From Tatumella sp. JGM118 (lineage in GTDB: Bacteria; Pseudomonadota; Gammaproteobacteria; Enterobacterales; Enterobacteriaceae): a stretch of 64,000 nucleotides of DNA. Below the pieces are notes generated by a model, which saw only the letters and a list, made by a program, of their open reading frames with translations, was not told where the DNA came from and made no database searches. Below are positions 18,071 to 28,949 of the stretch, piece after piece. The stretch lies in the NCBI RefSeq assembly GCF_018257515.1, contig NZ_JAERJR010000016.1, positions 1-64,000 on the forward strand, written 5' to 3'. Numbering within the stretch: the first letter of the stretch is position 1; each line of letters begins with the position of its first letter. The translations under genes and the position numbers were made by a program.

Positions 18071-20392
18071 ATGAAAAAATTATCCCGACTTTCAACTGCG
18101 ATTTGTCTTGAACTGGGCGCCAGCGCCTTCTTTATTTCTTTTCAGGTGATGGCAGCAGAGACAGCCTCTGTGACAACGCCCCCGGCCAGCCAGCAGCAAA
18201 CCAGCGGCAAGGCGGAAGACAGTACGACGCAGGCAGAGAGCGGCACACTTCTTGTGACCGCCAGACAACAAAATTTACAGGCACCCGGGGTGTCGACCAT
18301 TACGTCGGATGAAATCCGTAAACATCCGCCAGCCCGCGACGTTTCCGAAATTATCCGTACTATGCCGGGCGTCAACCTGACCGGAAACTCCACCAGTGGT
18401 CAGCGCGGAAATAACCGGCAGATCGATATCCGCGGGATGGGCCCGGAAAATACCCTGATCCTGATCGACGGTAAGCCGGTGTCCAGCCGTAACTCCATCC
18501 GTTTCGGCTGGCGGGGTGAGCGTGATACCCGCGGGGATACTAACTGGGTCCCGCCGGAGATGATCGAGCGTATCGAAGTGATCCGCGGTCCTGCCGCAGT
18601 CCGTTACGGTAATGGGGCGATGGGCGGGGTGGTTAATATCATCACTAAACAGGCGACCAGTCAGTGGCATGGTTCCTGGAACACTTACCTGAATGCGCCG
18701 CAGCATAAAGCGGAAGGCTCGACCAAACGCACCAACTTCAGTCTGATGGGCCCGGTGACTGACAGCCTGACACTCAGTATCTGGGGGAACCTGGATAAGA
18801 CGCAGGCAGATGCGTATGACATCAATAAAGATCACGCGGCGGAGCGAACCGGTTCTTATGCCGGCAGCTACCCGGCCGGCCGGGAAGGTGTGATCAATAA
18901 AGATCTGCACGGTAAGCTGAACTGGGAGTTTGCCCATAACCAGCACCTGGAATTTGAAGCAGGCACCAGCCGGCAGGGGAACCTGTATGCCGGTGATACG
19001 CAGAATACCAATACCTCGGCCTACGTGAAGTCTAAATACGGTGACGAAACCAACCGTATTTACCGTCAGAACTATGCGCTGACATGGACCGGGGTCTGGG
19101 ATAACGGCGTCAGCACCAATACTTACGCCCAGTACGAAAGAACCCGTAACTCCAGGATCACCGAAGGCCTTGCCGGCGGTACCGAGGGTATCTTTAATAC
19201 TAACGCCGGGTTCTCGGATATCGATTTAAGCGATGTCCTGTTACACAGCGAAGTCAGTATCCCGTTTACGGCGCTGGTTAACCAGAACCTGACGCTGGGG
19301 ACGGAGTGGAATCAGCAAAAAATGAAGGACGGGGTGTCCACCAGTCAGGCACTGACCGGCACCAATACCGGGGGCGCCATCGATGGCACAGATACCGGCA
19401 CACGTAATCCCTATACCAGTGCGCAGATCTTCTCCCTGTTTGCCGAAGACAACATGGACCTTACCGACAGTACCGTCCTGACGCCGGCATTACGTTTTGA
19501 TCATCATTCCATTTCCGGCACTAACTGGAGTCCGTCGCTCAACCTGTCACAGAATCTGACCGACAATATTACCCTGAAAATGGGCATCGGACGGGCCTAT
19601 AAAGCCCCTAACCTGTACCAGACTGATCCAAACTATATTCTGTACAGTAAAGGACAGGGATGCTATGGCTCCTCGGCGTCGGGTTGTTACCTGATGGGCA
19701 ACGATAACCTGAAAGCTGAGACCAGTATCAACAAAGAAATTGGTCTGGAATATAAAGATGATTCCGGCCTGCAGGCCGGTGTGACCTGGTTCCGTAATGA
19801 CTACCGCAATAAAATCGAAGCCGGCTATAGCCCGCTCAGTACCAACAGTTCGGGCACCCGTATTTATCAGTGGGAGAATGTCCCGAAAGCGGTGGTCGAA
19901 GGACTGGAAGGCACGTTGAATATCCCGGTTACCGACACGGTGAGCTGGAATAACAACATGACCTGGATGCTGCAGAGTAAGAACAAAACGACCGGTGATC
20001 GCTTATCGATCATTCCGCAGTTTACGCTGAACTCCGGCGTCAGTTGGCAGGCACGTGATGATTTATCTCTGCAGACCACGCTGACCTGGTATGGCCGTCA
20101 GAAACCAAAACGTCTGGATTACCAGGGGAATGTCGTGAGCTATCCGGATACCCGTGAGGTGAGTCCGTACAGCATTATCGGGGCCAGTGCGACCTGGGAT
20201 GCGACCAAAAATGTCAGCCTGACGGCCGGGATTGATAACCTGTTTGATAAGCGTCACTTCCGTGAAGGTAACTCCCAGTCCACCGGAACGATCAACGGGG
20301 CAGGGGTCAGCAGTTATCTCTACGGTGCGGGTGCTAATACCTATAATGAATCAGGCAGAACCTTCTATATGAGTCTGAATACTCACTTCTGA
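18071..20392 (+). CDS. fepA: TonB-dependent ferric enterobactin receptor FepA
   Basis: This outer-membrane 22-strand barrel takes up ferric enterobactin using TonB energy. The signal peptide runs to about residue 28. The TonB-box-like stretch is GTLLVTA. The plug domain has GVSTITSDEI, QIDIRGMGPENTLILIDGKPV in separate blocks, and IERIEVIRGPAA. The protein ends in the aromatic terminal signal SLNTHF. The similarity to E. coli FepA is very high from QNLQAPGV onward. The N-terminal region before the TonB box is longer, giving 773 residues against about 746. The start ATG has AGGA eight bases upstream, and a longer in-frame reading crosses the fes promoter region. Confidence 0.97.
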   Translation: MKKLSRLSTAICLELGASAFFISFQVMAAETASVTTPPASQQQTSGKAEDSTTQAESGTLLVTARQQNLQAPGVSTITSDEIRKHPPARDVSEIIRTMPGVNLTGNSTSGQRGNNRQIDIRGMGPENTLILIDGKPVSSRNSIRFGWRGERDTRGDTNWVPPEMIERIEVIRGPAAVRYGNGAMGGVVNIITKQATSQWHGSWNTYLNAPQHKAEGSTKRTNFSLMGPVTDSLTLSIWGNLDKTQADAYDINKDHAAERTGSYAGSYPAGREGVINKDLHGKLNWEFAHNQHLEFEAGTSRQGNLYAGDTQNTNTSAYVKSKYGDETNRIYRQNYALTWTGVWDNGVSTNTYAQYERTRNSRITEGLAGGTEGIFNTNAGFSDIDLSDVLLHSEVSIPFTALVNQNLTLGTEWNQQKMKDGVSTSQALTGTNTGGAIDGTDTGTRNPYTSAQIFSLFAEDNMDLTDSTVLTPALRFDHHSISGTNWSPSLNLSQNLTDNITLKMGIGRAYKAPNLYQTDPNYILYSKGQGCYGSSASGCYLMGNDNLKAETSINKEIGLEYKDDSGLQAGVTWFRNDYRNKIEAGYSPLSTNSSGTRIYQWENVPKAVVEGLEGTLNIPVTDTVSWNNNMTWMLQSKNKTTGDRLSIIPQFTLNSGVSWQARDDLSLQTTLTWYGRQKPKRLDYQGNVVSYPDTREVSPYSIIGASATWDATKNVSLTAGIDNLFDKRHFREGNSQSTGTINGAGVSSYLYGAGANTYNESGRTFYMSLNTHF

Positions 20393-20420
20393 TCCTGTTC
20401 TGATAATGCATCACCCATAA

Positions 20421-20456
20421 AAAAGCCGCTTTCATCACTGAAAGCGGCTTTTTCTT
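20421..20456. terminator. Bidirectional terminator between fepA and dacB
   Basis: A perfect 14-pair stem, AAAAGCCGCTTTCA with TGAAAGCGGCTTTT, closes a TCAC loop with T runs on both strands. It serves the convergent fepA and dacB and marks the right edge of the siderophore island. Confidence 0.92.
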
Positions 20457-20462
20457 TGCCCG

Positions 20463-21899
20463 TCAGTATTGCTGATATAAATCGCGATACAGACGGCTTT
20501 CAAACCGTACCAGCGGGGCACGGCGGGTTCGCTGGTCCTGAGGCGGGACCGCGTAACCGGAAAGATACTGCACAAAGGCGACCCGGGTACCGCTGGCGGT
20601 AGTCAGGAATCCGGCCAGGTTGTAAACCCCCTGCAGTGAACCGGTTTTCGCAGACAGCTTACCGTCGACACCGGCTTCATGCAGCCCGCCACGATACTGC
20701 AGTGTGCCGTCATGGCCGGACAGGGGCAGCATACTGATAAAGTCCAGTGTGCTGTCATTCTTGCCGATATATTGCAGCGCCTGCATCATCGTCGCCGGAG
20801 ACACCAGGTCATGACGTGATAATCCTGAGCCATCCATCTGCACGGTATTACCTAAATCAATGCCCGCTTTTTCTCTCAGAATGCGTCTGACCGCATCCGA
20901 ACCGGCACGGTACGTCCCCGGGACATTGAAATAGTGGTGGCCGATGGTACGGAAAATGGTATCCGCGTACATGTTATCGGACACTTTCAGCATATGATGC
21001 AGAAGATCGTGCAGAGGTGCCGAGTCATGGCTGGCCAGCAGCGTCGCCGGAGGTGTCGGCTGTGTGCGGCGCAGCAGATGGCCGGAATAGTCGATATCTG
21101 CCTGGTGTAATTCATCACGCAGGATCTCACCGGCCCAGGCCGCGCCGTTCTGCACGGCAAACGCTAACGGCAGCGGGTCAGCCCGTTTACGCAGACATCC
21201 GGTCAGGGTGTAGCGGTTCAGTTCGCCCGGTACCACATCCAGCTCGCAATACTGGCCTTCACCGGAGTCAGGGGCAATCGTGCGTACTTCGCTGAACATA
21301 TGCGCAGGATAATAAGACGCGATACGGATATACGCATTTTTGCCCGGGGTATCGGCGCTGTACAGCGCGACCGAGAAGCAGTTTTTATCGATGATCGCGG
21401 CGCCCGGCGGGGCATCGAAGCATTGAGTCAGGTCATTCCAGGGCCAGCCCGGAGCAGCATCATGGCTGGCAAACACCGAAGTATCGATCACCAGGTTGCC
21501 ATCGATATGGGTAATGCCCTGTTTTTTCAGACTACTGACCATGGCCCGCAGATCCTGGCGGGTAAAACTCGGGTCGCCGGCAAACCGGGCCACCAGGTCC
21601 CCTTGTAATGTTCCGTTACTGATTTTCCCGGAGGTTTCAAACGTGGTTTGAAATCTGAAATCTTTGCCGAGCTCCAGTAACGCGCTCAGCGCCGTAAAAA
21701 TTTTCATGGTACTGGCTGGCAGAGCCATTTGCTCACCATGATAGTTGACCAAAGGTTCCTGCGAGCCGACTTTTTCTGCCAGAAATGCCAGACTGGTTCC
21801 GGTCGGCAAATATTGTGTATATTGCTCTACAGGAATAGCCGCCTGGGCCTGCAGAGTAAAAGCGAGAGTCAATCCTGATATAAGTCGTAAAAATCGCAT
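20463..21899 (-). CDS. dacB: D-alanyl-D-alanine carboxypeptidase/endopeptidase (PBP4)
   Basis: Penicillin-binding protein 4 trims and cleaves D-Ala cross-links of peptidoglycan in the periplasm. A signal peptide ends near residue 20 (QAQA). The three active-site motifs are STMK at residues 63-66, SDN in KVSDNMYAD, and KTG in SAKTGSLQG, with the large insert domain between the first two. It has 478 residues, close to E. coli (477). In E. coli it sits next to obgE. Here the siderophore genes separate them. Confidence 0.97.
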   Translation of the reverse strand: MRFLRLISGLTLAFTLQAQAAIPVEQYTQYLPTGTSLAFLAEKVGSQEPLVNYHGEQMALPASTMKIFTALSALLELGKDFRFQTTFETSGKISNGTLQGDLVARFAGDPSFTRQDLRAMVSSLKKQGITHIDGNLVIDTSVFASHDAAPGWPWNDLTQCFDAPPGAAIIDKNCFSVALYSADTPGKNAYIRIASYYPAHMFSEVRTIAPDSGEGQYCELDVVPGELNRYTLTGCLRKRADPLPLAFAVQNGAAWAGEILRDELHQADIDYSGHLLRRTQPTPPATLLASHDSAPLHDLLHHMLKVSDNMYADTIFRTIGHHYFNVPGTYRAGSDAVRRILREKAGIDLGNTVQMDGSGLSRHDLVSPATMMQALQYIGKNDSTLDFISMLPLSGHDGTLQYRGGLHEAGVDGKLSAKTGSLQGVYNLAGFLTTASGTRVAFVQYLSGYAVPPQDQRTRRAPLVRFESRLYRDLYQQY

Positions 21900-22143
21900 A
21901 ATCTCGGGCTAAGTAACGGAGGAAGTCGCAATACTACGTCCCCTTATAGGGCAAAGTAAACGATGACCCATAGGGAACTCCGGGGTAAAATACGTATCAA
22001 AATGAAAAACTGATCCTTGTCTGTGGTGGATATTGCCCCGGACAGGGTTGTTTTATTCCTAAATTAACGCGTTGCAGAACGTTGTTTTCTGCAGTCATCA
22101 GTCAGGATGACACTTCTACACATAAGAGAATGAGGAGTTTAAG

Positions 22144-22620
22144 ATGAGTCAGGTTCCTATGACGCTGCGTGGGGCTGAGAAACTGCGTAAAGAACTGGAA
22201 GAACTAAAAACAGTTAAACGTCCGCGGATCATTGCCTCAATCGCGGAAGCCCGTGAACACGGGGATTTAAAAGAAAATGCCGAATATCATGCCGCCCGTG
22301 AAGAGCAGGGATTTTGTGAAGGACGCATTCAGGAAATCGAAGCGAAATTATCGAACGCACAGATCATCGATGTGACCAAAATGCCGGCCACAGGACGGGT
22401 CATTTTTGGTTCCACAGTCACCGTTTATAACACCGCGACCGATGAAGAATCGACTTACCGTATCGTGGGTGATGATGAAGCGGATTTTAAGCAAAATCTG
22501 ATTTCTGTAAATTCACCGATGGCACGTGGTTTGATTGCAAAACAGGCAGATGATGTTGCCATTATCAAAACGCCGGGCGGGGATGTGGAATATGAGATCC
22601 TGCGGGTGGAATACCTGTAA
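22144..22620 (+). CDS. greA: Transcription elongation factor GreA
   Basis: GreA (158 residues) enters the RNA polymerase secondary channel and stimulates cleavage of backtracked RNA. The N-terminal coiled coil carries the acidic tip in [14 protein letters not shown], and the globular C-terminal domain follows. Length and sequence match E. coli. GAATGAGGAG precedes the start. The 244-base divergent gap to dacB contains a GCAGAA/TTCTGC stem (22074-22092) in the leader, the region where E. coli makes leader-derived GraL RNAs. Whether that happens here cannot be seen. Confidence 0.98.
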   Translation: MSQVPMTLRGAEKLRKELEELKTVKRPRIIASIAEAREHGDLKENAEYHAAREEQGFCEGRIQEIEAKLSNAQIIDVTKMPATGRVIFGSTVTVYNTATDEESTYRIVGDDEADFKQNLISVNSPMARGLIAKQADDVAIIKTPGGDVEYEILRVEYL

Positions 22621-22759
22621 TCTCTTGCTACGCTTAAATAACTCCCGATGATTCCTTCAGGCATCTCAGGCAGTCATTGCCGTGAAATCTGAGCGTTAAA
22701 GCGACACCGGTACCCCGGGCGTGGTAACATAAGCCGTTCTTCAGGAATGTAAAGAACAG

Positions 22760-22785
22760 AAAAGGCCGCGGTGCGGCCTTTTCAC
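22760..22785. terminator. Bidirectional terminator between greA and yhbY
   Basis: AAAAGGCCGC pairs with GCGGCCTTTT around GGT, with T runs on both strands, between the convergent greA and yhbY. Confidence 0.88.
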
Positions 22786-22821
22786 CCACACCGGAGCGTG
22801 GCAATTTCTTTGGCGCCGGAA

Positions 22822-23115
22822 TCAGCGCGGCAGAGAAATTTTGTTTTCTTTAGAACGGCGATACAGCACCAGTATTTTGCCGATAACCTGAACTTCACAG
22901 GCTTTGGTCTCACGGACGATTGCGCTAACAATTAAATTTTTGGTTTCGCGATCTTCGCCGGCAATTTTCACCTTGATAAGCTCATGGTGTTCCAGTGCAT
23001 TTTCGATTTCCGCCAGAACACCTTCAGTCAGGCCGTTGTTACCTAACATGACAACCGGTTTCAGGGGATGGGCCAGACCTTTGAGGTGCTGTTTTTGTTT
23101 GGTGCTTAGATTCAT
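22822..23115 (-). CDS. yhbY: Ribosome assembly RNA-binding protein YhbY
   Basis: This 97-residue CRM-domain protein binds pre-50S ribosomal particles. The domain signature is visible: [22 protein letters not shown] with the GxxG-type loop, then [15 protein letters not shown] and the C-terminal [10 protein letters not shown]. The length matches E. coli (97). It is divergent from rlmE, as in E. coli. Confidence 0.96.
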   Translation of the reverse strand: MNLSTKQKQHLKGLAHPLKPVVMLGNNGLTEGVLAEIENALEHHELIKVKIAGEDRETKNLIVSAIVRETKACEVQVIGKILVLYRRSKENKISLPR

Positions 23116-23240
23116 CGTATTATTTACTTACTCAGGGATTGAAAACGGGTCATTCTACCGCCATCTCTGGGTTATCGCCAAATCAACGCGACATTTACGT
23201 GATGTTTTATCGCGAGGATGTGGAATTAGTTGGAAAAATT

Positions 23241-23870
23241 ATGACCGGTAAGAAGCGTTCAGCCAGTTCAAGTCGCTGGCTTCAGGAACACTTTAGCGAT
23301 AAGTATGTGCAACAGGCACAAAAAAAAGGGTTGCGCTCGCGCGCCTGGTTTAAACTTGATGAAATTCAGCAGGGTGACAAATTATTTAAACCCGGCATGA
23401 CAATCGTCGATCTGGGGGCAGCTCCCGGCGGCTGGTCCCAATATGCAGTACAGCAAATCGGATCGAAAGGACGCATTATTGCTTGCGACCTGCTACCGAT
23501 GGACCCTATTGTAGGAGTTGACTTCCTTCAGGGGGATTTCCGTGATGAAGCTGTCCTTGCGGCATTGCTTGAACGGGTCGGTGATAATAAAGTTCAGGTC
23601 GTCATGTCTGATATGGCACCGAATATGAGTGGTACCCCGGCGGTGGATATTCCACGTTCGATGTATCTGGTAGAACTGGCGTTAGATATGTGTCGGGATA
23701 TTCTGGCGCCGGGTGGTAGTTTTGTAGTGAAAGTGTTTCAGGGAGATGGCTTCGAAGAATACCTGCGGGAAATTCGCTCCCTGTTTACGAAAGTGAAAAT
23801 TCGGAAGCCTGACGCTTCACGTTCACGTTCACGTGAAGTGTACATTGTAGCGACTGGGCGCAAACTATAG
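23241..23870 (+). CDS. rlmE: 23S rRNA (uridine-2'-O-)-methyltransferase RlmE
   Basis: RlmE (FtsJ/RrmJ) 2'-O-methylates U2552 in the A loop of 23S rRNA within the 50S subunit. The SAM-binding motif is [12 protein letters not shown], with [10 protein letters not shown] and FVVKVFQG carrying the other catalytic-tetrad positions. The start ATG at 23241 ([13 protein letters not shown]) gives 209 residues, identical to E. coli in length. Thirty-four in-frame codons upstream are not conserved. It lies 46 bases before ftsH, in the heat-shock pair rlmE-ftsH. Confidence 0.97.
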   Translation: MTGKKRSASSSRWLQEHFSDKYVQQAQKKGLRSRAWFKLDEIQQGDKLFKPGMTIVDLGAAPGGWSQYAVQQIGSKGRIIACDLLPMDPIVGVDFLQGDFRDEAVLAALLERVGDNKVQVVMSDMAPNMSGTPAVDIPRSMYLVELALDMCRDILAPGGSFVVKVFQGDGFEEYLREIRSLFTKVKIRKPDASRSRSREVYIVATGRKL

Positions 23871-23916
23871 TACCCTACGCTGTCTGTTAACATCGTTGTA
23901 ATATGAGGTTAATCCC

Positions 23917-25869
23917 TTGAGTGACATGGCGAAAAACCTGATTCTCTGGCTAGTCATCGCGGTCGTACTGATGTCGGTATTCCAGAGCTTTGGGCCCAGC
24001 GAGTCGAATGGCCGGCGGGTTGATTATTCAACTTTCCTGTCGGAAGTGAACCAGGATCAGGTCCGCGAGGCACGTATTAACGGGCGTGAAATTAACGTTA
24101 TCAAAAAGGACAGTGGTAAATATACGACTTATATCCCTGTCAACGATCCCAAGTTGCTCGACAACCTGCTGACTAAAAATGTGAAAGTTGTCGGTGAGCC
24201 ACCGGAAGAGCCAAGTCTGCTGACTTCAATCTTTATCTCCTGGTTCCCGATGCTGTTGCTGATAGGCGTGTGGATCTTCTTTATGCGCCAGATGCAGGGC
24301 GGTGGCGGTAAAGGCGCAATGTCTTTCGGTAAAAGTAAAGCGCGCATGCTGACCGAAGACCAGATCAAAACGACGTTTGCTGATGTTGCCGGGTGTGATG
24401 AGGCAAAAGAAGAAGTCAGTGAACTGGTTGAGTATCTGCGTGAACCCAGCCGTTTCCAGAAATTAGGCGGAAAGATCCCTAAAGGTGTACTGATGGTAGG
24501 CCCTCCGGGGACCGGTAAAACCCTGCTGGCAAAAGCGATTGCAGGTGAAGCCAAAGTACCTTTCTTTACTATTTCCGGTTCAGATTTCGTCGAAATGTTC
24601 GTGGGTGTGGGTGCATCCCGTGTCCGTGATATGTTCGAACAGGCGAAGAAAGCCGCACCTTGTATCATCTTTATCGATGAGATCGATGCCGTAGGCCGTC
24701 AGCGCGGTGCAGGTCTGGGTGGCGGGCACGATGAACGTGAACAAACTCTGAACCAGATGCTGGTTGAGATGGATGGTTTTGAAGGTAACGAAGGTATCAT
24801 CGTTATTGCCGCGACTAACCGTCCGGATGTTCTTGACCCTGCGTTACTGCGTCCGGGACGCTTTGACCGTCAGGTGGTTGTCGGTTTACCGGATGTCCGT
24901 GGCCGTGAGCAGATCCTGAAAGTCCATATGCGTCGCGTTCCTCTGGCAACAGATATCGATGCTGCGATCATCGCCCGTGGAACTCCGGGCTTCTCCGGGG
25001 CAGACCTGGCGAACCTGGTCAACGAAGCTGCACTGTTTGCCGCCCGTGGCAACAAACGTGTCGTCTCCATGGTTGAGTTTGAGAAAGCGAAAGACAAAAT
25101 CATGATGGGTGCGGAACGTCGCTCAATGGTTATGACCGAAGCTCAGAAAGAGTCCACGGCTTACCATGAAGCGGGCCATGCGATTATTGGTCGTCTGGTG
25201 CCGGAACACGATCCGGTACACAAAGTGACCATTATTCCGCGCGGACGCGCACTGGGTGTGACCTTCTTCCTGCCGGAAGGCGATGCTATCAGTGCCAGCC
25301 GTCAGAAACTCGAAAGTCAGATTTCCACGCTGTACGGTGGTCGTCTGGCAGAAGAGATTATCTATGGTGCTGAACGTGTTTCGACCGGTGCGTCTAACGA
25401 TATTAAAGTGGCCACCAACCTGGCACGTAACATGGTAACGCAATGGGGCTTCTCAGAAAAACTGGGTCCACTGCTGTACGCGGAAGAAGAAGGTGAAGTC
25501 TTCCTCGGCCGTTCAGTCGCCAAAGCGAAACACATGTCAGATGAGACAGCACGTATTATCGACCAGGAAGTGAAACATCTGATCGACAGCAACTATGATC
25601 GTGCACGTACGCTACTGAATGAGAACATGGATATCCTCCATGCCATGAAAGATGCGCTGATGAAGTACGAAACCATAGATGCCCCTCAGATCGATGATTT
25701 GATGGCCCGTCGTGATGTTCGTCCGCCAGCCGGTTGGGAAGAGCCGAAAAACAACGGTTCTTCGTCCGACGGTAACAGCGGTACGCCTGCACCTCAGCCT
25801 CCGCGTCCGGTTGATGAACCGCGCACTGAGAACCCAGGTAATACAATGTGTGAATCATTCGATAAATAA
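23917..25869 (+). CDS. ftsH: ATP-dependent zinc metalloprotease FtsH
   Basis: This membrane-anchored AAA+ protease degrades LpxC, sigma-32 and damaged membrane proteins. There are two N-terminal membrane segments (about residues 5-25 and 98-120). Walker A is GPPGTGKT near 195 and Walker B is IIFIDEID. The zinc site is HEAGH near 420. The most likely start is TTG at 23917, eight bases after TGAGG, giving MSDMAKNL (650 residues). The ATG at 23926 lies too far from that site. The C-terminal tail after RPPAGWEEP differs from E. coli and ends MCESFDK. Confidence 0.97.
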   Translation: MSDMAKNLILWLVIAVVLMSVFQSFGPSESNGRRVDYSTFLSEVNQDQVREARINGREINVIKKDSGKYTTYIPVNDPKLLDNLLTKNVKVVGEPPEEPSLLTSIFISWFPMLLLIGVWIFFMRQMQGGGGKGAMSFGKSKARMLTEDQIKTTFADVAGCDEAKEEVSELVEYLREPSRFQKLGGKIPKGVLMVGPPGTGKTLLAKAIAGEAKVPFFTISGSDFVEMFVGVGASRVRDMFEQAKKAAPCIIFIDEIDAVGRQRGAGLGGGHDEREQTLNQMLVEMDGFEGNEGIIVIAATNRPDVLDPALLRPGRFDRQVVVGLPDVRGREQILKVHMRRVPLATDIDAAIIARGTPGFSGADLANLVNEAALFAARGNKRVVSMVEFEKAKDKIMMGAERRSMVMTEAQKESTAYHEAGHAIIGRLVPEHDPVHKVTIIPRGRALGVTFFLPEGDAISASRQKLESQISTLYGGRLAEEIIYGAERVSTGASNDIKVATNLARNMVTQWGFSEKLGPLLYAEEEGEVFLGRSVAKAKHMSDETARIIDQEVKHLIDSNYDRARTLLNENMDILHAMKDALMKYETIDAPQIDDLMARRDVRPPAGWEEPKNNGSSSDGNSGTPAPQPPRPVDEPRTENPGNTMCESFDK

Positions 25870-25890
25870 GATGATTTCGCGTTAAAATGA

Positions 25891-25916
25891 AACCCCGGCC
25901 TGTCCGGGGTTTTTTA
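25891..25916 (+). terminator. Intrinsic terminator between ftsH and folP
   Basis: AACCCCGG and CCGGGGTT pair around CCTGT, followed by a T run, 34 bases before the folP start. folP and glmM therefore depend on readthrough or a local promoter. Confidence 0.8.
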
Positions 25917-25949
25917 TTGCCGTTTTTTGCCGCAGGGAGAAGTTGCTCA

Positions 25950-26783
25950 ATGAAGCTGTATGCCCGGGATTCCGAACTCGACCTCTCATTTCCCCATGTG
26001 ATGGGAATACTCAATGTGACACCGGATTCATTTTCAGACGGGGGAAATCATGCCACACTGTCTGATGCCATTACCCATACCAACGAAATGGTTATTGCCG
26101 GTGCCACTATCATTGATGTCGGTGGTGAGTCTACCCGGCCAGGCGCAGCCGAAGTCAGCGTTGAGCAGGAGCTTGAACGGGTGATCCCGGTCGTCACCGA
26201 AATAGCCCGTCGCTTTGAAGTCTGGATCTCCGTGGATACGTCACGCCCGGAAGTGATCCGCGAAGCGGCCCGGGCGGGAGCGCATCTCATTAATGATGTG
26301 CGTGCCTTACAGGTGCCGGGGGCACTGTCGGCGGCGGCAGAGACCGGGCTGCCGGTCTGTCTGATGCATATGCAGGGGCAACCGGAAACCATGCAGAACG
26401 CGCCCGGCTATACCGATGTGATTGCGGAAGTGGACCATTTTTTTACAGAACATATTGCACGCTGTCTCGAAGGCGGCATAAAAAAAGAGAATCTCCTGCT
26501 CGACCCGGGCTTTGGTTTCGGTAAAAATCTCGGACATAACTATCAGTTGCTGGCCAGTCTGCACCATTTCCACCATTTCGGCCTGCCATTGCTGGTGGGT
26601 ATGTCACGTAAATCGATGATTGGACAGCTGCTGAATGTCGGACCGAACCAGCGTCTGAGCGGGAGCCTGGCATGTGCGGTGATTGCCGCGATGCAGGGGG
26701 CACACATCGTCCGTGTCCATGATGTTAAAGAAAGTGTTGAGGCGCTGCGGGTTGCGGAAGCCACATTAAGAGCGAAAGGATAA
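25950..26783 (+). CDS. folP: Dihydropteroate synthase
   Basis: This enzyme condenses p-aminobenzoate with dihydropterin pyrophosphate in folate synthesis and is the sulfonamide target. Pterin-site motifs are [35 protein letters not shown] and GMSRKSMIG. It has 277 residues, five fewer than E. coli at the C terminus. The ATG at 25950 follows GCAGGGAGAAG. A longer in-frame reading would run into the ftsH terminator and is rejected. glmM starts four bases after the stop. Confidence 0.97.
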   Translation: MKLYARDSELDLSFPHVMGILNVTPDSFSDGGNHATLSDAITHTNEMVIAGATIIDVGGESTRPGAAEVSVEQELERVIPVVTEIARRFEVWISVDTSRPEVIREAARAGAHLINDVRALQVPGALSAAAETGLPVCLMHMQGQPETMQNAPGYTDVIAEVDHFFTEHIARCLEGGIKKENLLLDPGFGFGKNLGHNYQLLASLHHFHHFGLPLLVGMSRKSMIGQLLNVGPNQRLSGSLACAVIAAMQGAHIVRVHDVKESVEALRVAEATLRAKG

Positions 26784-26787
26784 CAGT

Positions 26788-28122
26788 ATGAGTGAGCGTA
26801 AATATTTCGGCACCGATGGGATTCGCGGCAAGGTCGGGGAAGCGCCGATTACGCCAGACTTTGTACTCCGCTTAGGCTGGGCGGCCGGAAAGGTATTAGC
26901 CCGCCACGGCTCTAAGACAATTATTATCGGTAAAGACACGCGCATTTCCGGCTATATGCTGGAATCCGCGCTGGAAGCCGGGCTCGCCGCGGCGGGACTC
27001 TCTGCGGCCTTTACCGGACCTATGCCGACGCCGGCGATTGCTTACCTGACCCGTACCTTCCGCGCAGAAGCCGGTATTGTGATCTCCGCCTCCCATAATC
27101 CGTTCGATGATAATGGTATTAAGTTCTTTTCGACAGAAGGGACAAAACTGCCTGATGATGTCGAAACCGCTATCGAACAGGAAATGGAAAAAACGATCAC
27201 CTGTGTGCCTTCCGCCGAACTCGGCAGAGCCAGCCGGATTGTGGATGCCGCAGGCCGGTATATTGAGTTCTGTAAGGGGACGTTCCCGAGCGAACTGAAC
27301 CTGAATGGTCTGAAAATTGTGGTCGACTGTGCGAACGGGGCAACCTACCACATTGCACCTAACGTCCTCCGGGAACTGGGGGCGGAAGTTATTACCATTG
27401 CGGCACAGCCGGATGGGATGAACATCAATAAAGAGTGTGGTGCCACCGATCTGCGTTTACTTCAGCAACGGGTACTGGCAGAAAAAGCGCACGTGGGGAT
27501 CGCTTATGACGGCGATGGCGATCGCATTATGATGGTGGACCATGAGGGCAACCAGGTCGACGGTGACCAGATCCTCTATATCATCGCCCGCGAAAAACTG
27601 CGCCAGGGGAACCTGCGTGGCGGTGTCGTCGGGACGCTGATGAGCAATATCGGCCTGGAGCTGGCACTGAAACAGCTAGGGATCCCGTTTGCCCGGGCGA
27701 AAGTGGGTGACCGCTATGTGCTGGAAAAACTACAGGAAAAGGGCTGGCAACTGGGGGCAGAAAACTCGGGCCATGTCATTTTACTGGATAAAACAACCAC
27801 CGGAGACGGCATCGTGGCCGGTCTGCAGGTATTAACGGCGATGGTACGTAATCACATGAGTCTGCATGACTTATGCAGCGGTATGAAATTATTACCGCAG
27901 GTACTGGTGAACGTACGCTTTAGCGGGGATTCCGACCCGCTCACTTCGGATTCCGTAAAAGCGGTGACCGAAGCGGTCGAAAAAGAACTGGGTAGCCGGG
28001 GCCGTGTACTGTTGCGCAAATCGGGCACAGAACCTCTGATCCGGGTCATGGTGGAAGGGGAAGATCGACAGCAGGTGACCTTGCTGGCGAACCGGATTGC
28101 CGATGCGGTGAAAGCGGGTTAA
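26788..28122 (+). CDS. glmM: Phosphoglucosamine mutase
   Basis: GlmM interconverts glucosamine-6-phosphate and glucosamine-1-phosphate, feeding UDP-GlcNAc synthesis. The phosphoserine loop [12 protein letters not shown] contains the catalytic Ser102, metal binding is in [12 protein letters not shown], and the phosphate site is [12 protein letters not shown]. It has 444 residues (E. coli 445). It is tightly coupled to folP. Confidence 0.98.
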   Translation: MSERKYFGTDGIRGKVGEAPITPDFVLRLGWAAGKVLARHGSKTIIIGKDTRISGYMLESALEAGLAAAGLSAAFTGPMPTPAIAYLTRTFRAEAGIVISASHNPFDDNGIKFFSTEGTKLPDDVETAIEQEMEKTITCVPSAELGRASRIVDAAGRYIEFCKGTFPSELNLNGLKIVVDCANGATYHIAPNVLRELGAEVITIAAQPDGMNINKECGATDLRLLQQRVLAEKAHVGIAYDGDGDRIMMVDHEGNQVDGDQILYIIAREKLRQGNLRGGVVGTLMSNIGLELALKQLGIPFARAKVGDRYVLEKLQEKGWQLGAENSGHVILLDKTTTGDGIVAGLQVLTAMVRNHMSLHDLCSGMKLLPQVLVNVRFSGDSDPLTSDSVKAVTEAVEKELGSRGRVLLRKSGTEPLIRVMVEGEDRQQVTLLANRIADAVKAG

Positions 28123-28206
28123 TCCGTTCCGGAAAAGGGGGGTTGCCGATAAAAACATCAGAGTGGTGATTTTATCGGCAGTCGGAATCTGCAAAGAAAA
28201 TTGCTC

Positions 28207-28235
28207 TTGCAGAGAATCACGCCATTGGTTAGTAT
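28207..28235 (+). promoter_or_regulatory. Promoter for secG and the tRNA genes
   Basis: TTGCAG (28207-28212) and TAGTAT (28230-28235) are 17 bases apart, about 90 bases upstream of secG. The 202-base gap after glmM has no other feature I can support. Confidence 0.6.
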
Positions 28236-28324
28236 TCAGACCCGCTTCTGATAGGTACTCTGTTATCTGTCGGCGCAAGGTGAAGCTTTAACTGTACGGT
28301 GGCGTACAAGGAAACAGGTCAATT

Positions 28325-28660
28325 ATGTACGAAGCTCTTTTAGTTGTTTTCCTTCTGGTAGCACTTGGCCTTATCGGCATGGTAATGCTGCAGCAAGGTA
28401 AAGGCGCTGATATGGGAGCATCTTTTGGTGCTGGTGCGTCAGGTACACTGTTTGGTTCGAATGGGTCTGGTAACTTCATGACTCGCACAACCGGCATTCT
28501 GGCTGCGCTGTTCTTTATAATGAGTCTGCTCCTTGGCAACATGAACACCAACAAAAGCGCCAAAGGAAGTGAGTGGGAAAACCTGAGTGCCCCTGCGAAG
28601 TCTGAACAGACCCAGCAACCGGCTAAACCGGCAGCACCAGGTAGCGATATCCCGCAGTAA
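28325..28660 (+). CDS. secG: Protein translocase subunit SecG
   Basis: SecG (111 residues) is the small accessory subunit of the SecYEG channel. It has two membrane segments (about residues 2-22 and 54-72) joined by the conserved loop QQGKGADMGASFGAG. The C-terminal tail is proline- and alanine-rich. The start has AGGAAACAGG upstream. The gene order secG-leuU-metY-rimP matches E. coli. Confidence 0.97.
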   Translation: MYEALLVVFLLVALGLIGMVMLQQGKGADMGASFGAGASGTLFGSNGSGNFMTRTTGILAALFFIMSLLLGNMNTNKSAKGSEWENLSAPAKSEQTQQPAKPAAPGSDIPQ

Positions 28661-28729
28661 GCAGTAAACGAAGCAGTATCAGCAGTACCCTTACTTTCGA
28701 CGGCTGGTTTCTCCGGCGTCTTAAGCAGT

Positions 28730-28816
28730 ACCGAGGTGGTGGAATTGGTAGACACGCTACCTTGAGGTGGTAGTGCCCAATTGGGCTTACGGGTTCAAGT
28801 CCCGTCCTCGGTACCA
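28730..28816 (+). tRNA. leuU: tRNA-Leu (GAG)
   Basis: This 87-base class II tRNA has an encoded CCA. The acceptor stem is ACCGAGG/CCTCGGT, the anticodon stem CTACC/GGTAG holds GAG at 28764-28766, the long variable arm is TGCCCAATTGGGCTTA, and the T loop reads GTTCAAGTC. It reads CUC and CUU leucine codons. It sits between secG and the initiator tRNA, as in E. coli. Confidence 0.96.
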
Positions 28817-28872
28817 ATTCAGTTTAACTTGCAATTATTGCATGTTCGGCGTAAAATTCGCCACGTTTCGGA

Positions 28873-28949
<77 letters not shown>

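Noticed and set aside
3546-20392. Salmochelin (iro) or yersiniabactin-type locus
   Set aside because: No glycosyltransferase (IroB), IroD/E esterases or mixed NRPS/PKS genes are present. The genes match the enterobactin set one to one.
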